From Lysobacteraceae bacterium PS02340 (GTDB lineage: Bacteria; Pseudomonadota; Gammaproteobacteria; Xanthomonadales; Xanthomonadaceae): a stretch of 64,000 nucleotides of DNA. A program made the position numbers and the translations under genes. The notes beneath the pieces were generated by a model. That model had not been told where the DNA came from. It made no database searches and saw only the letters and a list, made by a program, of their open reading frames with translations. The stretch lies in the NCBI GenBank assembly GCA_029959605.1, contig JASCOC010000005.1:62001-126000 (forward strand). Reading direction: 5' to 3'. Of the stretch, positions 48,259-57,148 are shown piece after piece (within the stretch, counting starts at the first letter, position 1; the number at the start of each line of letters is the position of its first letter).

Positions 48259-49005
48259 TCAGCCCATGCCGCCGTTGATGCCGATGACCTGGCCGTTGAT
48301 GTAGCCGGCCGGCTCCGAACACAGGAACGCGACCAGCGCCGCGACTTCATCCGGCGTGCCCGCGCGCGCGGCCGGGACGATCTGCTTGATCATGTCATCC
48401 GGGAACGCGTCCTGCGCCATGCTGCCGGCGATCACGCCGGGCGCGACCACGTTGACGCTGATGCCACGGCTCGCCATCTCGCGCGCCAGCGATTTCGACG
48501 CGCCGTGCAGCGCGGCCTTCGCCGCCGCGTAGTTGGTCTGCCCGCGATTGCCGGTCACCGCGGCGACCGACGACACGCTGACGATGCGGCCCCAGCGCTT
48601 GCGCGCCATCGGCAGCAGCAGCGGCTGGGTCACGTGGAAGAAACCATGCAGCGACACGTCGATGACGCGTGTCCACTGCGTCTCCGACATGCCGGCCATC
48701 GGCGCGTCGTCGTGGATGCCGGCGTTGTTGACGATCACCTGGATCGGCCCGGCTTCGAGCAGCCCGTCGAGCGCGCGTCGCGTGACCGCACCGTCGGCGA
48801 CATCGAACGCGATCGCCTCGGCACTGCCGCCTGCGGCGACGATTTCGGCGACGACGGATTCCGCGCGCGCGAGATTGCCGTTGGCATGGACGATCACATG
48901 CAGGCCATCGGTCGCGAGACGAGAACAGATCGCGCCGCCGATGTCGCCGCTGCCGCCGGTGACGAGCGCGCGCCGCGCAGGGGGGGTGGATGCGGAATTG
49001 GTCAT
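48259..49005 (-). CDS. 3-oxoacyl-ACP reductase, FabG-like SDR
   Basis: A 248-residue short-chain dehydrogenase. TGGSGDIG (16-23) binds NADP(H), NNAG (93-96) stabilises the core, and the catalytic set is Ser145/146, Tyr159 and Lys163 (YAAAK). The C terminus GYINGQVIGINGGMG is typical of FabG. In this cluster it would reduce the beta-keto group after each condensation, before the hotdog dehydratases remove water, leaving the conjugated double bond. It lies 75 nt downstream of the dehydratase gene with no terminator between. It is distinct from the housekeeping fabG, which normally neighbours fabD and acpP. Confidence 0.9.
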   Translation of the reverse strand: MTNSASTPPARRALVTGGSGDIGGAICSRLATDGLHVIVHANGNLARAESVVAEIVAAGGSAEAIAFDVADGAVTRRALDGLLEAGPIQVIVNNAGIHDDAPMAGMSETQWTRVIDVSLHGFFHVTQPLLLPMARKRWGRIVSVSSVAAVTGNRGQTNYAAAKAALHGASKSLAREMASRGISVNVVAPGVIAGSMAQDAFPDDMIKQIVPAARAGTPDEVAALVAFLCSEPAGYINGQVIGINGGMG

Positions 49006-49080
49006 GCGGCGATTGTAGCGGGCGGCCTGCGACGGTCGATTCGTATGCGATTCGATGCACGCACGCCGGAGACCTTCAGC

Positions 49081-49530
49081 TCACGCGGCGTCCTGGGCCG
49101 GCCCGAGCATCACCGCCGCGCGCCCTTCGACGAGCAGCACACCGTCGCACTGGATGCGGAACGCGTACTGCTGGCTGTCGCCGGCTTCGACGAGGACTTC
49201 GGCGAGGCATTCGAGATCGCCGTCGAGATCGTCGATGCGCGCGGCATGCAGCTGCACGCTGCGCAATGCGACCAGCATGCCGGGGCGCACCGGCGCGCCG
49301 CTCTCGCGTGCACGCAGGCCACCGTGCACCGCCATCGCCTGCGCGCCGTATTCGCACAGGTGCAGCGCGCGCAGTTGGTCGTCGCTGCGCAGCGGGTTCG
49401 CCGGATCGCGATGGCTGGCGCTGCGCAGGGTCACGCTGGCGTCGTCCCATGCGGTGACGGCATCCCACAGGCACATCGCGCCCTGATGCGGAATCATCGA
49501 CAGGATCGTGTCGCGATCGACCTGGCTCAT
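49081..49530 (-). CDS. hotdog-fold 3-hydroxyacyl-ACP dehydratase, ApeP-like
   Basis: A 149-residue protein that begins with SMIPHQGAMCLWDAV (His15), the start typical of the FabA/FabZ-like dehydratases in aryl-polyene clusters. LHLCEYGAQAMAVHGG forms the central hotdog helix, and RPGMLVALRSVQLHA the next strand. Together with the second, shorter hotdog protein at 53552 it would dehydrate the beta-hydroxyacyl intermediates, leaving the double bonds unreduced because no enoyl reductase is encoded nearby. It overlaps the exporter gene by 4 nt. Assignment rests on the PHQGAM motif and on context. Confidence 0.82.
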   Translation of the reverse strand: MSQVDRDTILSMIPHQGAMCLWDAVTAWDDASVTLRSASHRDPANPLRSDDQLRALHLCEYGAQAMAVHGGLRARESGAPVRPGMLVALRSVQLHAARIDDLDGDLECLAEVLVEAGDSQQYAFRIQCDGVLLVEGRAAVMLGPAQDAA

Positions 49531-51950
49531 GCCACTGGCTCCGGTTCGGCGCGTGCCGCGATGATCGCCGCGCGCTGGCGCGCGACCAGCAGCGACAGCA
49601 CGAAGTTGAAGACCACGCCGAGCGCGACCGTACTGCCGATCGCACGCAGCACCGGAATCGACGACAGCGCGAGCAGGCTGAAGACCAGCAGCGTCATCAG
49701 GCTGCAGACGAGGATCGCGTGCAGGGTGCGGATCTGGTCATGGCGATCGTCGCCGGCATGTTCGAAGAACAGCGCGTAATCGAGACCGAGACCGGCGGCG
49801 AGGATCAGCGCGACGAGATGGAACAGGGTGAGCTCGACGCCCACCAGTCGCAGTACCGCGACGACCACCAGCAAGGTCAGCAGGGTCGGCAGCAGCACGC
49901 GCCAGACGCGGCGCGGGCTGCGCAGCGCGATCCATACCGTGGCGACCAGCAGCACCAGCGCAACCGCCAACGCTGCGAGCACGCGGCCGCGGTATTCGAC
50001 GACCAGCGATTCGGACGCGTTCTTCATGTCCAGCAGGCGCACGTCGACGCCGGGCGCACTGGCCTGCGACGCGAGCGCGATGACGTCGGCCGGATCGTCG
50101 AGGCCGCTGAGCGAGACCAGCGCGGTCGAACGGTCCTCGTGTTCCAGCAGCAGACCGGACACCGCCGTCGCCAGCGGCGAGCCTTCGAGATCGGCGCGCG
50201 TCAGCGGCGCGGCGGCCTTTGCGCGCGCGACGTCTTCGACGAAGGGTTCGAATGCGTCGTCGTTGAACGCGGAATCCGTCAATGCGTCGGCGAGCATCGC
50301 GCGCAACGCAGCGCTGTCGGGCAGCGCGGCCTGGCGCGCGCGTTGCGTGTCGGCACCCGGCAGATAACGCGCGGCCATGTCGTAGCCGTCGAGATGGCCG
50401 TCGGCGACCAGCGCATCGAGCGCGGGCTGCAGCGCGGCGGTGGCGCCGAGCGCGGCGTCGCTGTCGGCGGCCTGCGCGACCAGCACATAGCGCACGTCGG
50501 GCGCACCGAGCTCGGCGCGCAGTTCGGTGTCGCGCTGCATCGACTCGGGATCGACCGGCGTCAGCTTCGACAGATCGTTCTGCCAGAACGCGCCGGGACT
50601 GAAGGCGATCGCGGCAACGGCGGCGAGCGCCAGCACGGCCAGCGACCACTTCGGCCGCGGCAGCGCTTCGATCCGGTGCCACAGGCGCTGCAGACGCGGA
50701 GACTCGGCGAGATCCGGCGGCGAGGGATCGACCAGACCCGGCAGCAGATAGCGCGTGGTCAGCGCGGCGACACCCAGCGCGAAAATCGTGAACACCGCGA
50801 GCTGGCGCAGGCCGTCGACGCCGGAGAACAGGAAGGTCGCATACGCGATGCAGGTCGCGACGACGCCGGTCGACAGCGCCGGCCACAGCCCGCGCACGTT
50901 CTTCCAAGGCGACAGGCCGGCGCGCTGGTGGCTGAAGAAGTGGATCGGATAATCCTGCACCACGCCGATCAGGGTGAAGCCGAACGCGATCGTGATGCCG
51001 TGCACGCCGCCGGGAAACAGCAGCGCCACCGCCGTGAGACCGGCGATGCCAGCACTCGCGAGCGGCAGCACGCCGAGCAGCGGCATCTTCCAGCTGCGGT
51101 AGGCCACGAGCAGCAACAGGATCAGGCCGATCGTGTCGACCATGCCGATGCGCTGCGCCTCGGCCTGCGTGCGCCCGCCGATGTCGACCGAGAACGCGCC
51201 AGGGCCGACGACTTCCAGCGTCGCAGCGCCCTCGCCCGCCTGCTGCGCGAAGGTGTCGCGGATGGTGCCGACGGCGTCGAGCTGGCCGGTCGGATCGAAG
51301 CCCGCCGCGCGCGTCTCCACCAGCAGCAATGCCTGCGTGCCGGCCTGGTCGAACCACACGTCGTGCAGCCGCTGCGGCGCACCGGCCGGCTGCCAGGCTT
51401 CGGCGAGTGCGAGCACCTCCAGCGTGGGATCGGACGGAATCAGCGGTTCCACCATGCCGGCGGCCGGCGAGCCGAGATCCTGCAGCCGTGCGTCGAGTGC
51501 ATCGCGCAGGGTGTCGGCATCGAGCGGCGCGGCGTCGAACGACGACGTCAGCAGATAGCGGTAGGGCAGCAGATCCTGCGGAAACGCGTCGAGTCCGGCT
51601 TCGCCGCCGTTGGTGACCAGGGTGTAGCGCGGATCGCCCGCGAGGGCGTCGTGCAGGGCGCGCGAGCGTTCGGCGAGTACTTCGGGTGTGTCGCCGGAGA
51701 TCGCCAGCATCAGCAGGCGCGACCCGGGCCCGTCGCCGAGTTCCTCCATCAGCAGCCGCTGCTCGGGCGTGCGGGCATCCGGCAGGAAGCGGCGCAGGTC
51801 GCCGCTGAATTCCAGTTTCGCCGACGCCATCCAGCCCAGCGCGAGCAGGGCCAGCAACCACGCGACGGCCAGCGTCAGCCGCAGGCCGGGACGCTGCAGC
51901 AGGGTCTCGCGGAATCCCGGGCGCCCGCTCAACGCGGGACGTCGTGGCAC
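49527..51950 (-). CDS. MMPL/RND-type exporter of the pigment cluster
   Basis: The product is 807 residues and about 12 transmembrane helices in two repeats. Each repeat has one helix, a large periplasmic loop and a five-helix block. The first block has GMVDTIGLILLLLVAYRSW and FGFTLIGVVQDYPIHFFSH; the second has LILAAGLGLDYALFFEH. The paired acidic and aromatic residues in those helices resemble the proton-relay region of MMPL proteins. In xanthomonadin and aryl-polyene clusters such a protein is thought to move the lipid-linked pigment toward the outer membrane. The start is GTG 51950, or TTG at 51934 overlapping the lolA-like stop. Confidence 0.88.
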   Translation of the reverse strand: MPRRPALSGRPGFRETLLQRPGLRLTLAVAWLLALLALGWMASAKLEFSGDLRRFLPDARTPEQRLLMEELGDGPGSRLLMLAISGDTPEVLAERSRALHDALAGDPRYTLVTNGGEAGLDAFPQDLLPYRYLLTSSFDAAPLDADTLRDALDARLQDLGSPAAGMVEPLIPSDPTLEVLALAEAWQPAGAPQRLHDVWFDQAGTQALLLVETRAAGFDPTGQLDAVGTIRDTFAQQAGEGAATLEVVGPGAFSVDIGGRTQAEAQRIGMVDTIGLILLLLVAYRSWKMPLLGVLPLASAGIAGLTAVALLFPGGVHGITIAFGFTLIGVVQDYPIHFFSHQRAGLSPWKNVRGLWPALSTGVVATCIAYATFLFSGVDGLRQLAVFTIFALGVAALTTRYLLPGLVDPSPPDLAESPRLQRLWHRIEALPRPKWSLAVLALAAVAAIAFSPGAFWQNDLSKLTPVDPESMQRDTELRAELGAPDVRYVLVAQAADSDAALGATAALQPALDALVADGHLDGYDMAARYLPGADTQRARQAALPDSAALRAMLADALTDSAFNDDAFEPFVEDVARAKAAAPLTRADLEGSPLATAVSGLLLEHEDRSTALVSLSGLDDPADVIALASQASAPGVDVRLLDMKNASESLVVEYRGRVLAALAVALVLLVATVWIALRSPRRVWRVLLPTLLTLLVVVAVLRLVGVELTLFHLVALILAAGLGLDYALFFEHAGDDRHDQIRTLHAILVCSLMTLLVFSLLALSSIPVLRAIGSTVALGVVFNFVLSLLVARQRAAIIAARAEPEPVA

Positions 51951-52657
51951 AGCCGCTGCGCGGCTTCGAGCGAATCCACGGCGGCCGCGGCGGTGGCGGC
52001 GCTGCCGAGCAGGGTCGGCTGCGCATCGCCCTGCTTCGGTCGCGTTTCGATGCAGCGCAGTTCGGCGTCGCGGCCGCGCAGCACGATGCCGATGACCCGG
52101 CCGGCGACGCGCGGATCGCGCGGGGTCAGCGTCAGCGTCCAGTCGGCCGGCACGCCGTCGGCTTCGAGCGCGTAGACCGTTTCCAGCGCCTTGCGGTCAC
52201 CGGCCAGCAGCGCACCGAAGCTGCCCTGCAGCGCGGCAAGTTCGGGCACGCGCGACAGCGAGAACGTGCGCGGGTTGCGGCCTTCGCGCGCGATGGTCGC
52301 CTCACCGGCGCGGATCGTCGTGGTCTCGGCGTAGGGCACGCGGACCTCGCGCACCAGCGTGTCGACATCGGGGCGGCGGTACTCGCCCGACAGCAGCAGC
52401 GGGCGCTTGAGCATCGAGGACGTGCGCAGTTCGACGAACGGCGTCGCCGTGGCGCCGTGCTGGGTCAGGCGCTGCAGGATCCAGTCGGCATCGACGCTGC
52501 GGCCGGTCGCGGTGACCGGCGCGGGCACGCGATCGCGCGACTGGTTCGCGCGCGGCGCTTCAGCGGTCTGCGCCGCCGCCCACATCGGCGCTGCGAGCAG
52601 CGTCGCCAGCAGCAGGCAGAGCGCCGGCCGCGGGCGGAAGTTCGTCGCGCATGTCAT
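51929..52657 (-). CDS. LolA-like outer-membrane carrier protein
   Basis: The product is 242 residues. ATG 52657 was chosen because ACAGG stands 6-10 nt upstream and a signal peptide follows (LCLLLATLLAAPMWAAAQ). The mature part has the LolA-type half-barrel pattern: FVELRTSSMLKRPLLLSGEYRRP broken into strands, VRVPYAETTTIRAGEATI, and WTLTLTPRDP. Proteins of this sort carry lipids across the periplasm; in aryl-polyene clusters they accompany the MMPL exporter. The gene begins inside the 3' end of the HtrB-like acyltransferase gene (98-nt overlap in another frame), an unusually long overlap, and its stop overlaps the exporter start. Confidence 0.82.
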   Translation of the reverse strand: MTCATNFRPRPALCLLLATLLAAPMWAAAQTAEAPRANQSRDRVPAPVTATGRSVDADWILQRLTQHGATATPFVELRTSSMLKRPLLLSGEYRRPDVDTLVREVRVPYAETTTIRAGEATIAREGRNPRTFSLSRVPELAALQGSFGALLAGDRKALETVYALEADGVPADWTLTLTPRDPRVAGRVIGIVLRGRDAELRCIETRPKQGDAQPTLLGSAATAAAAVDSLEAAQRLCHDVPR

Positions 52658-53555
52658 CGGCGCCTGTCCAGAAGTCATAGAAATTGAACCAGTTGTAGGG
52701 AGCGCTGCGTGCGTGATGTTCCAGCCGCGCGGCGTAACGGTGGATGAGCGCGGCCACGCCGGCCTGGCGTTCGCGGCGCGGCAGGTCGATGCCGTCGCTG
52801 AAGGGCTCGAACACCAGGTCGTAGCGGTTGCCGCCACGGTACAGGCCGAAGGCCAGCATCACCGGCGCCTTGAGCACCGAAGCCAGCAGCCACGGCGCGA
52901 CCGGGAACTGCGCCGGCGCGCCGAGGAACGGCACCGGTATCGTCGCCCCGCCTTCCTGGCTGCGATCGACCAGCAACGCGACCATCGCGCCCTGCGCCAG
53001 GCCTTCCTGGATCGCCAGCGCGACCGCCGGGCCGCTTTCGCCGGCGTCGATCACCGTGGCCGCGACCGCAGGATTCAGCGCTTCGAGCAGTTCGGTCATC
53101 GCCTGGCCGTGCGCGCGATCGAGCACCACGCGGATCTTGTACTCGGGCCGCTGGGTCGCGAGCACGCGCAGCACTTCGAAACTGCCCAGGTGCGAGCCGA
53201 ACAGCAGCACGCCGCGCCCGGCATCGAGATGCCCGTGCAGCACGTCGAGCCCCTGCGCGTGCACGTCGAAGCGGCGGGTGTTCTCGCTGAGCAGGAACAG
53301 CCGGTCGAGAATCGTCGCGGCGAAGGTGCGGAAATGCCGCGCGACCTCGACCAGCGTGGCCGGCCGGCCGAACATGCGCGCCAGATAGCGCCGCGAATCG
53401 CGACGCTCGGGACCGCGGCGGAGCATGAAATACAGCGCGATCGGATGCAGCAGCGCGCGCGCCGGGGTGCGTCCGAAGTTCGATGCGAACACCAGCAACG
53501 TGCGCAGCGCGAACCGCCCGCCGCCCTCGCGGCGCGCCTTCCACGCGCTGCTCAT
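52560..53555 (-). CDS. HtrB/LpxL-like acyltransferase of the pigment cluster
   Basis: A 331-residue member of the lysophospholipid/lipid A acyltransferase family. The catalytic HX4E motif is His122-Glu127 (FGSHLGSFE). LDRAHGQAMTELL and a VALLVDRSQEGG block (with Asp/Arg for substrate binding) follow. PYNWFNFYDFW marks the usual end of the fold, and the last 35 residues are an Ala/Gly-rich tail overlapping the lolA-like gene. Unlike LpxL there is no strong N-terminal transmembrane helix. It probably acylates the pigment carrier or transfers the polyene to a lipid; direction and acceptor are unknown. It overlaps the hotdog gene by 4 nt. Confidence 0.87.
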   Translation of the reverse strand: MSSAWKARREGGGRFALRTLLVFASNFGRTPARALLHPIALYFMLRRGPERRDSRRYLARMFGRPATLVEVARHFRTFAATILDRLFLLSENTRRFDVHAQGLDVLHGHLDAGRGVLLFGSHLGSFEVLRVLATQRPEYKIRVVLDRAHGQAMTELLEALNPAVAATVIDAGESGPAVALAIQEGLAQGAMVALLVDRSQEGGATIPVPFLGAPAQFPVAPWLLASVLKAPVMLAFGLYRGGNRYDLVFEPFSDGIDLPRRERQAGVAALIHRYAARLEHHARSAPYNWFNFYDFWTGADDMRDELPPAAGALPAAGDAARSADVGGGADR

Positions 53556-53866
53556 GCCTGCGCGGGGCCGTCGGCGACGACTTCACCACTGGCGAGCAGC
53601 ATGCCCGCACGCTCGACCCGGAAGCGCCAGCGCGCGACGCCGTCGCGGCTGGCATCCTCGAGCGCGATTTCGGCCTGCTCGTCCGGCAGCAGCGGCTGCA
53701 CGAACTTGACCTGCGGCAACCGCAACGCGCCGAGCGGGCCATGCGCGGCTTCGATCGCCGCGACCACGCGATCGAGAATCACCACGCCCGGCACCAGCGG
53801 CTGGCCCGGGAAGTGCCCCGGCAGGCAGGGATGCGCGGCTTCGATGACGAACGTGTGCGGCGCCAT
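53552..53866 (-). CDS. short FabZ-like hotdog dehydratase, ApeI-like
   Basis: A 104-residue single-hotdog protein with the FabA/FabZ active-site loop CLPGHFPGQPLVPGV (His18). FabZ proteins are longer (about 140-150 residues); this one lacks much of the C-terminal part, which is usual for the ApeI-like dehydratases of aryl-polyene clusters. It would dehydrate the 3-hydroxyacyl-ACP, perhaps with the ApeP-like partner at 49081. It sits 3 nt after the PlsC-like gene and overlaps the HtrB-like gene by 4 nt, in the middle of the leftward operon. Confidence 0.85.
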   Translation of the reverse strand: MAPHTFVIEAAHPCLPGHFPGQPLVPGVVILDRVVAAIEAAHGPLGALRLPQVKFVQPLLPDEQAEIALEDASRDGVARWRFRVERAGMLLASGEVVADGPAQA

Positions 53867-53869
53867 CGC

Positions 53870-54640
53870 TCAGCGCCTGCCGAGCATCGCGGCCACGGCG
53901 TCCTGCGCTTCGCGGGCGACCGCCTGGCGGCCTGTGGCGCCGACCCGGCCCTCGACAGGGATCGGCGTGCCGACAGTGGCGCGCATCGGGCCGCGGCAGG
54001 TGCGGAAGAACCCGGTCGGCGGCAACACCTTGCCGGTGCCGTGCAGCGCGATTGGCAGCACCTCAACACCGGCATCGATCGCGGCCTGGAACGAGCCCGA
54101 CTTGAATTCGCCCATGCGGCCATCGCGCGAACGCGTGCCCTCGGGAAACAGGCACAGCGACTGGCCCGCCCCCAGCAGCCCGGCGATCTGGCGCCGCAGC
54201 AGCGGCCCGGCGCGGCGGTCTTCGCGGCTGATGAAGAGCATGCCCGTCGCACGCGCATAGCTGCACAGGAACGGCACGCGGCACATTTCCTGTTTCAGCA
54301 GGAAACGCAGCGGGACCGGCACGGCCATGAACAGCACGCAGATGTCGAGCAGGGATTCGTGGTTGGCCACCACCAGATACGGACGGTTCCAGTCGATCGC
54401 ATCCGCGCCTTCGACCGTCAGCCCACCGGCCGGTCCCACCAGACCGGGTGCCCAGTGCGTACGCGCCATGTCCAGCGCCAGCTCGGGCTGGCCGGTCAGC
54501 GCCTGGCGGAGCAGCGACACGCTGATCCAGCCCGCTGTCCATAGCAGGGTGTACAGGCACTCCAGGACGTTGATCGCGCGCGCATATACGGCGGCGAACG
54601 CCGCGGCCCCGGGTGCGGCACGGGTCTGTCGGTATTCCAT
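53870..54640 (-). CDS. PlsC-like 1-acyl-glycerol-phosphate acyltransferase
   Basis: The product is 256 residues with one N-terminal hydrophobic helix (about 24-45). The acyltransferase motifs are intact: NHESLLD (His94, Asp99), then ISREDRR, FPEGTRS (165-171) and VLPIALHGTGKVLPP. It would transfer an acyl or aryl-polyene chain from ACP to a glycerol-phosphate-like acceptor. It is thus a candidate for making the aryl-polyene lipid, as suggested for XanD-like enzymes in Xanthomonas. The start at ATG 54640 is preferred; GTG 54673 gives 11 more residues. Only 64 nt separate it from the membrane-protein gene upstream. Confidence 0.88.
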   Translation of the reverse strand: MEYRQTRAAPGAAAFAAVYARAINVLECLYTLLWTAGWISVSLLRQALTGQPELALDMARTHWAPGLVGPAGGLTVEGADAIDWNRPYLVVANHESLLDICVLFMAVPVPLRFLLKQEMCRVPFLCSYARATGMLFISREDRRAGPLLRRQIAGLLGAGQSLCLFPEGTRSRDGRMGEFKSGSFQAAIDAGVEVLPIALHGTGKVLPPTGFFRTCRGPMRATVGTPIPVEGRVGATGRQAVAREAQDAVAAMLGRR

Positions 54641-54704
54641 GAGCGGATAGGATATCCCGTGTGGCCGCTGCACATCGCGCTCGATGCGTTCAGCAAATGC
54701 CGTG

Positions 54705-55391
54705 TCAACGCAGCAGATCGCGCCAGAACATCGGGCCCAGACCCGCCAGTTTGCGCAGGAAATCGAAGAATCCGCTGTAGCGACCCGGGAAGCGCCGTTT
54801 GCGGAATGCGAACTCGATGACGAAGAAACCGCCGATCACGCTGTAGTTCAGCAGGTTCGCCCACAGCGACCACTGCTCCTGGGTGATCGGCAGCGGCGAC
54901 GCCACGCCGACGCTTTCCAGCAGGCCCGCGGGGCTCGCGATCAGCGCGAGCAGCAGGTTCGCGCCGGCCATCAGCAGCAGCACACCGGCCCAGGCGGCGG
55001 TCAGCGTGCGCGTGTAGCGGCGCAGATCCGGCCCCAGCGCCTCGGGACCGTCGCCGCCCTCGATGCCCAGCACGATGCGGGTGATCAGCGGCACCGATCC
55101 GGCGCGCAGCGTGCGTGCGAACAGCCAGGCGATCGCGACCACGAACACCACCGGCACCAGCAGCAGCGGCAGCGCGGCATGCCCGGCGGCGTACAGCGCC
55201 CACGCGCCCCAAACCAGCAGCGGTGTGGCGATGAACGCCCACGGGCGCCGGGCCAGCAGCGGCTCGATGACCACCATCGCGATCAGCAGCGCCAGCGCGC
55301 CCAGCGCGAGGCCGTCGTGGTGCCAGCGGCTGGCGAGATGCGCCAGGGCCGTGTAACCGAGCCCCAGCAGCAATTGCAGCAGCAGGATCAA
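54705..55391 (-). CDS. COG4648-like integral membrane protein
   Basis: The product is 228 residues. The start is read as TTG 55391, overlapping the ACP stop as TTGA; the frame is open further upstream but only as a shadow of the ACP gene. It has five or six transmembrane helices: QLLLGLGYTALAHLASR, ALGALALLIAMVVI, PLLVWGAWALYAAG, PLLLVPVVFVVAIAWLFA, then LLLMAGANLLLALIA and a last helix before AFRKRRFPGRYSGFFDF. The C terminus is basic and aromatic. Proteins like this lie next to the ACP in many aryl-polyene clusters; their biochemical role is not established. Confidence 0.75.
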   Translation of the reverse strand: MILLLQLLLGLGYTALAHLASRWHHDGLALGALALLIAMVVIEPLLARRPWAFIATPLLVWGAWALYAAGHAALPLLLVPVVFVVAIAWLFARTLRAGSVPLITRIVLGIEGGDGPEALGPDLRRYTRTLTAAWAGVLLLMAGANLLLALIASPAGLLESVGVASPLPITQEQWSLWANLLNYSVIGGFFVIEFAFRKRRFPGRYSGFFDFLRKLAGLGPMFWRDLLR

Positions 55392-55657
55392 GTGGTGCGG
55401 TGCTGCTCGATGTGCGCCGACAGCGCGCGCAGCGAGGCGAAGATCTGCCGGTTCTCGTCGTTGTCCGAACGCAGCTGGAAGCCGTAGCGCTTGCTTACGG
55501 CCAGCGCGAGTTCCAGCGCGTCGATCGAATCCAGCCCCAGGCCTGCATTGAACAGCGGCGCCTCGGGATCGATATCGGCCGCCTGCACGTCCTCCAGGTT
55601 CAGGCTCTCGACCAGCAGGTCGGCGAGCGCGCGTTCGGCTTCGGTTTGGGCGGACAT
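55388..55657 (-). CDS. acyl carrier protein of the pigment cluster
   Basis: An 89-residue acyl carrier protein. The phosphopantetheine site is Ser44 in GLDSIDALEL, preceded by LFNAGL. The helices before and after match the four-helix ACP bundle. It would carry the hydroxybenzoyl starter and growing polyene. Aryl-polyene clusters often have two such proteins; only this one is visible. It is the first gene of the leftward arm, 126 nt from the divergent flavin oxidoreductase gene, so the promoters of the two arms must lie in that gap. Confidence 0.9.
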   Translation of the reverse strand: MSAQTEAERALADLLVESLNLEDVQAADIDPEAPLFNAGLGLDSIDALELALAVSKRYGFQLRSDNDENRQIFASLRALSAHIEQHRTT

Positions 55658-55745
55658 CGGGGCTTCCGTGGAATGACAGGGCTGCCACGATCCGGCATCG
55701 GACCCGCGCGCGCAAGCACTCCGGGCCGTCGTGGAGGCTTCCCGT

Positions 55746-55751
55746 TATGAT
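55746..55751 (+). promoter_or_regulatory. possible -10 element for the halogenase/xanB2 arm
   Basis: TATGAT lies 32 nt before the ATG at 55784 in the divergent region with the ACP gene. No clear -35 element is seen, so the call is weak. Confidence 0.3.
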
Positions 55752-55783
55752 GCGCGACTGCCCGCACCACCCCCAGATCCAGA

Positions 55784-57148
55784 ATGAGCCCGATCGCGAC
55801 CGCCGTTGCCACTTCCGAGTCCGCCCGGCTCGACGTCGACGTGCTGGTCATCGGCGGCGGCCCGGCGGGCACCACCGCGGCCACGACGCTCGCGCGGCGC
55901 GGCTGGAAGGTGCTGCTGCTGGAGAAGGACGTGCACCCGCGCTTCCACATCGGCGAATCGCTGCTGCCGATGAACCTGCCGATCCTCGAACGCCTCGGCG
56001 TGCTGGAGCAGGTGCGCGCGATGGGCACGCTCAAGCTCGGTGCCGATTTCCCGGTGCACGATGCCGAGGACACCACCCACGTGTTCCGCTTCGATCGCGC
56101 GCTCGATCCGAAGTTCGGCTACGCCTTCCAGGTGCGCCGCTCCGAGTTCGACGCGATGCTGTTCGACAACGCACGCGCCAACGGCGTCGACGCGCGCATG
56201 CGGGTCAAGGTCGAATCGCTGGTCCACGATGCCGACGGACGTCCGACCGGCGCGGTCGCGCGCGATGCCGAAGGCGGCCGGCTCGATGTGGCGATGCGCT
56301 ACCTCGTCGACGCCAGCGGCCGCGACACGTTCCTGGGCAGCAAGCTCAAGCTCAAGCGCAAGAGCGCGAAGCACCAGTCGGCGGCGATCTTCAGCCATTT
56401 CCGCGGCGTGCAGCGCCGGGACGGCGACGACGCCGGCAACATCACCGTCGACCGCTTCGAATACGGCTGGTACTGGCTGATTCCGCTCGGCGACGACGTC
56501 ATGAGCGTCGGCGCGGTGTGTTTCCCCGAATATCTCAAGCAGCGCCAGGGTCTCGACAACGAGGCGTTCCTGATGCGCACGCTGCTGCGCACGCCATCGG
56601 TCGCCTCGCGTATGGCTGGCGCCGAACGCGTCGCCCCGGTGCACGCCACCGGCAACTATTCCTATGCGTGTACGCGCATGACCGGACCGGGCTGGGTGAT
56701 GGCGGGCGACGCCTATGCGTTCATCGATCCGGTGTTCTCGTCGGGCGTCTACCTGGGCATGAACAGCGCCGAGCACGCGGCCGACGTCGTCGACGGCGCC
56801 TTGCGCGATCCGTCGTCCGAGCGCGCACTGCAACGCGCGATGGAACGACGCCTGCGCCGTGGCCTGCGCCATTTCAGCTGGTTCATCCACCGCTTCACCA
56901 CGCCGGTGATGCAACGCCTGTTCGCCGCGCCGCGCAACGACTGGCAGCTCGAACAGGCGGTGATCTCGATGCTCGCCGGCGATGTGTTCGACAATCCCGC
57001 GGTGTTGCGCCGCCTGCGTCTGTTCCGACTGGTCTATGCGGTGAACGCGATCGCGATCGCACCCGCCGCGCTGCGCGGCTGGTTCGCGCGCCGCCGCCAG
57101 GTCCGCGAACAGTTCCGCGGCGACACCCTGCACGAGGGCAATCCATGA
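55784..57148 (+). CDS. flavin-dependent halogenase-type oxidoreductase next to xanB2
   Basis: A 454-residue FAD protein. VIGGGPAGTTAA (22-33) is the dinucleotide fold and FHIGESLLP the second FAD contact. The catalytic Lys position is filled (Lys84, GTLKLG), the signature reads WYWLIP (229-234), and FIDPVFSSGV matches the halogenase FxxPxxSxG pattern of CmlS-like enzymes. It is only distantly related to the tandem pair at 42-45 kb. It may halogenate the ACP-bound hydroxybenzoyl starter; a role as an FAD monooxygenase is the alternative. It overlaps xanB2 by 4 nt, so halogenation and starter synthesis are translationally coupled. Confidence 0.85.
   Translation: MSPIATAVATSESARLDVDVLVIGGGPAGTTAATTLARRGWKVLLLEKDVHPRFHIGESLLPMNLPILERLGVLEQVRAMGTLKLGADFPVHDAEDTTHVFRFDRALDPKFGYAFQVRRSEFDAMLFDNARANGVDARMRVKVESLVHDADGRPTGAVARDAEGGRLDVAMRYLVDASGRDTFLGSKLKLKRKSAKHQSAAIFSHFRGVQRRDGDDAGNITVDRFEYGWYWLIPLGDDVMSVGAVCFPEYLKQRQGLDNEAFLMRTLLRTPSVASRMAGAERVAPVHATGNYSYACTRMTGPGWVMAGDAYAFIDPVFSSGVYLGMNSAEHAADVVDGALRDPSSERALQRAMERRLRRGLRHFSWFIHRFTTPVMQRLFAAPRNDWQLEQAVISMLAGDVFDNPAVLRRLRLFRLVYAVNAIAIAPAALRGWFARRRQVREQFRGDTLHEGNP

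Noticed and set aside
53552-53866. Treating the 104-residue hotdog protein as a broken FabZ
   Set aside because: Start and stop are both tightly coupled to neighbours, and short ApeI-like proteins of this size are normal in aryl-polyene clusters.
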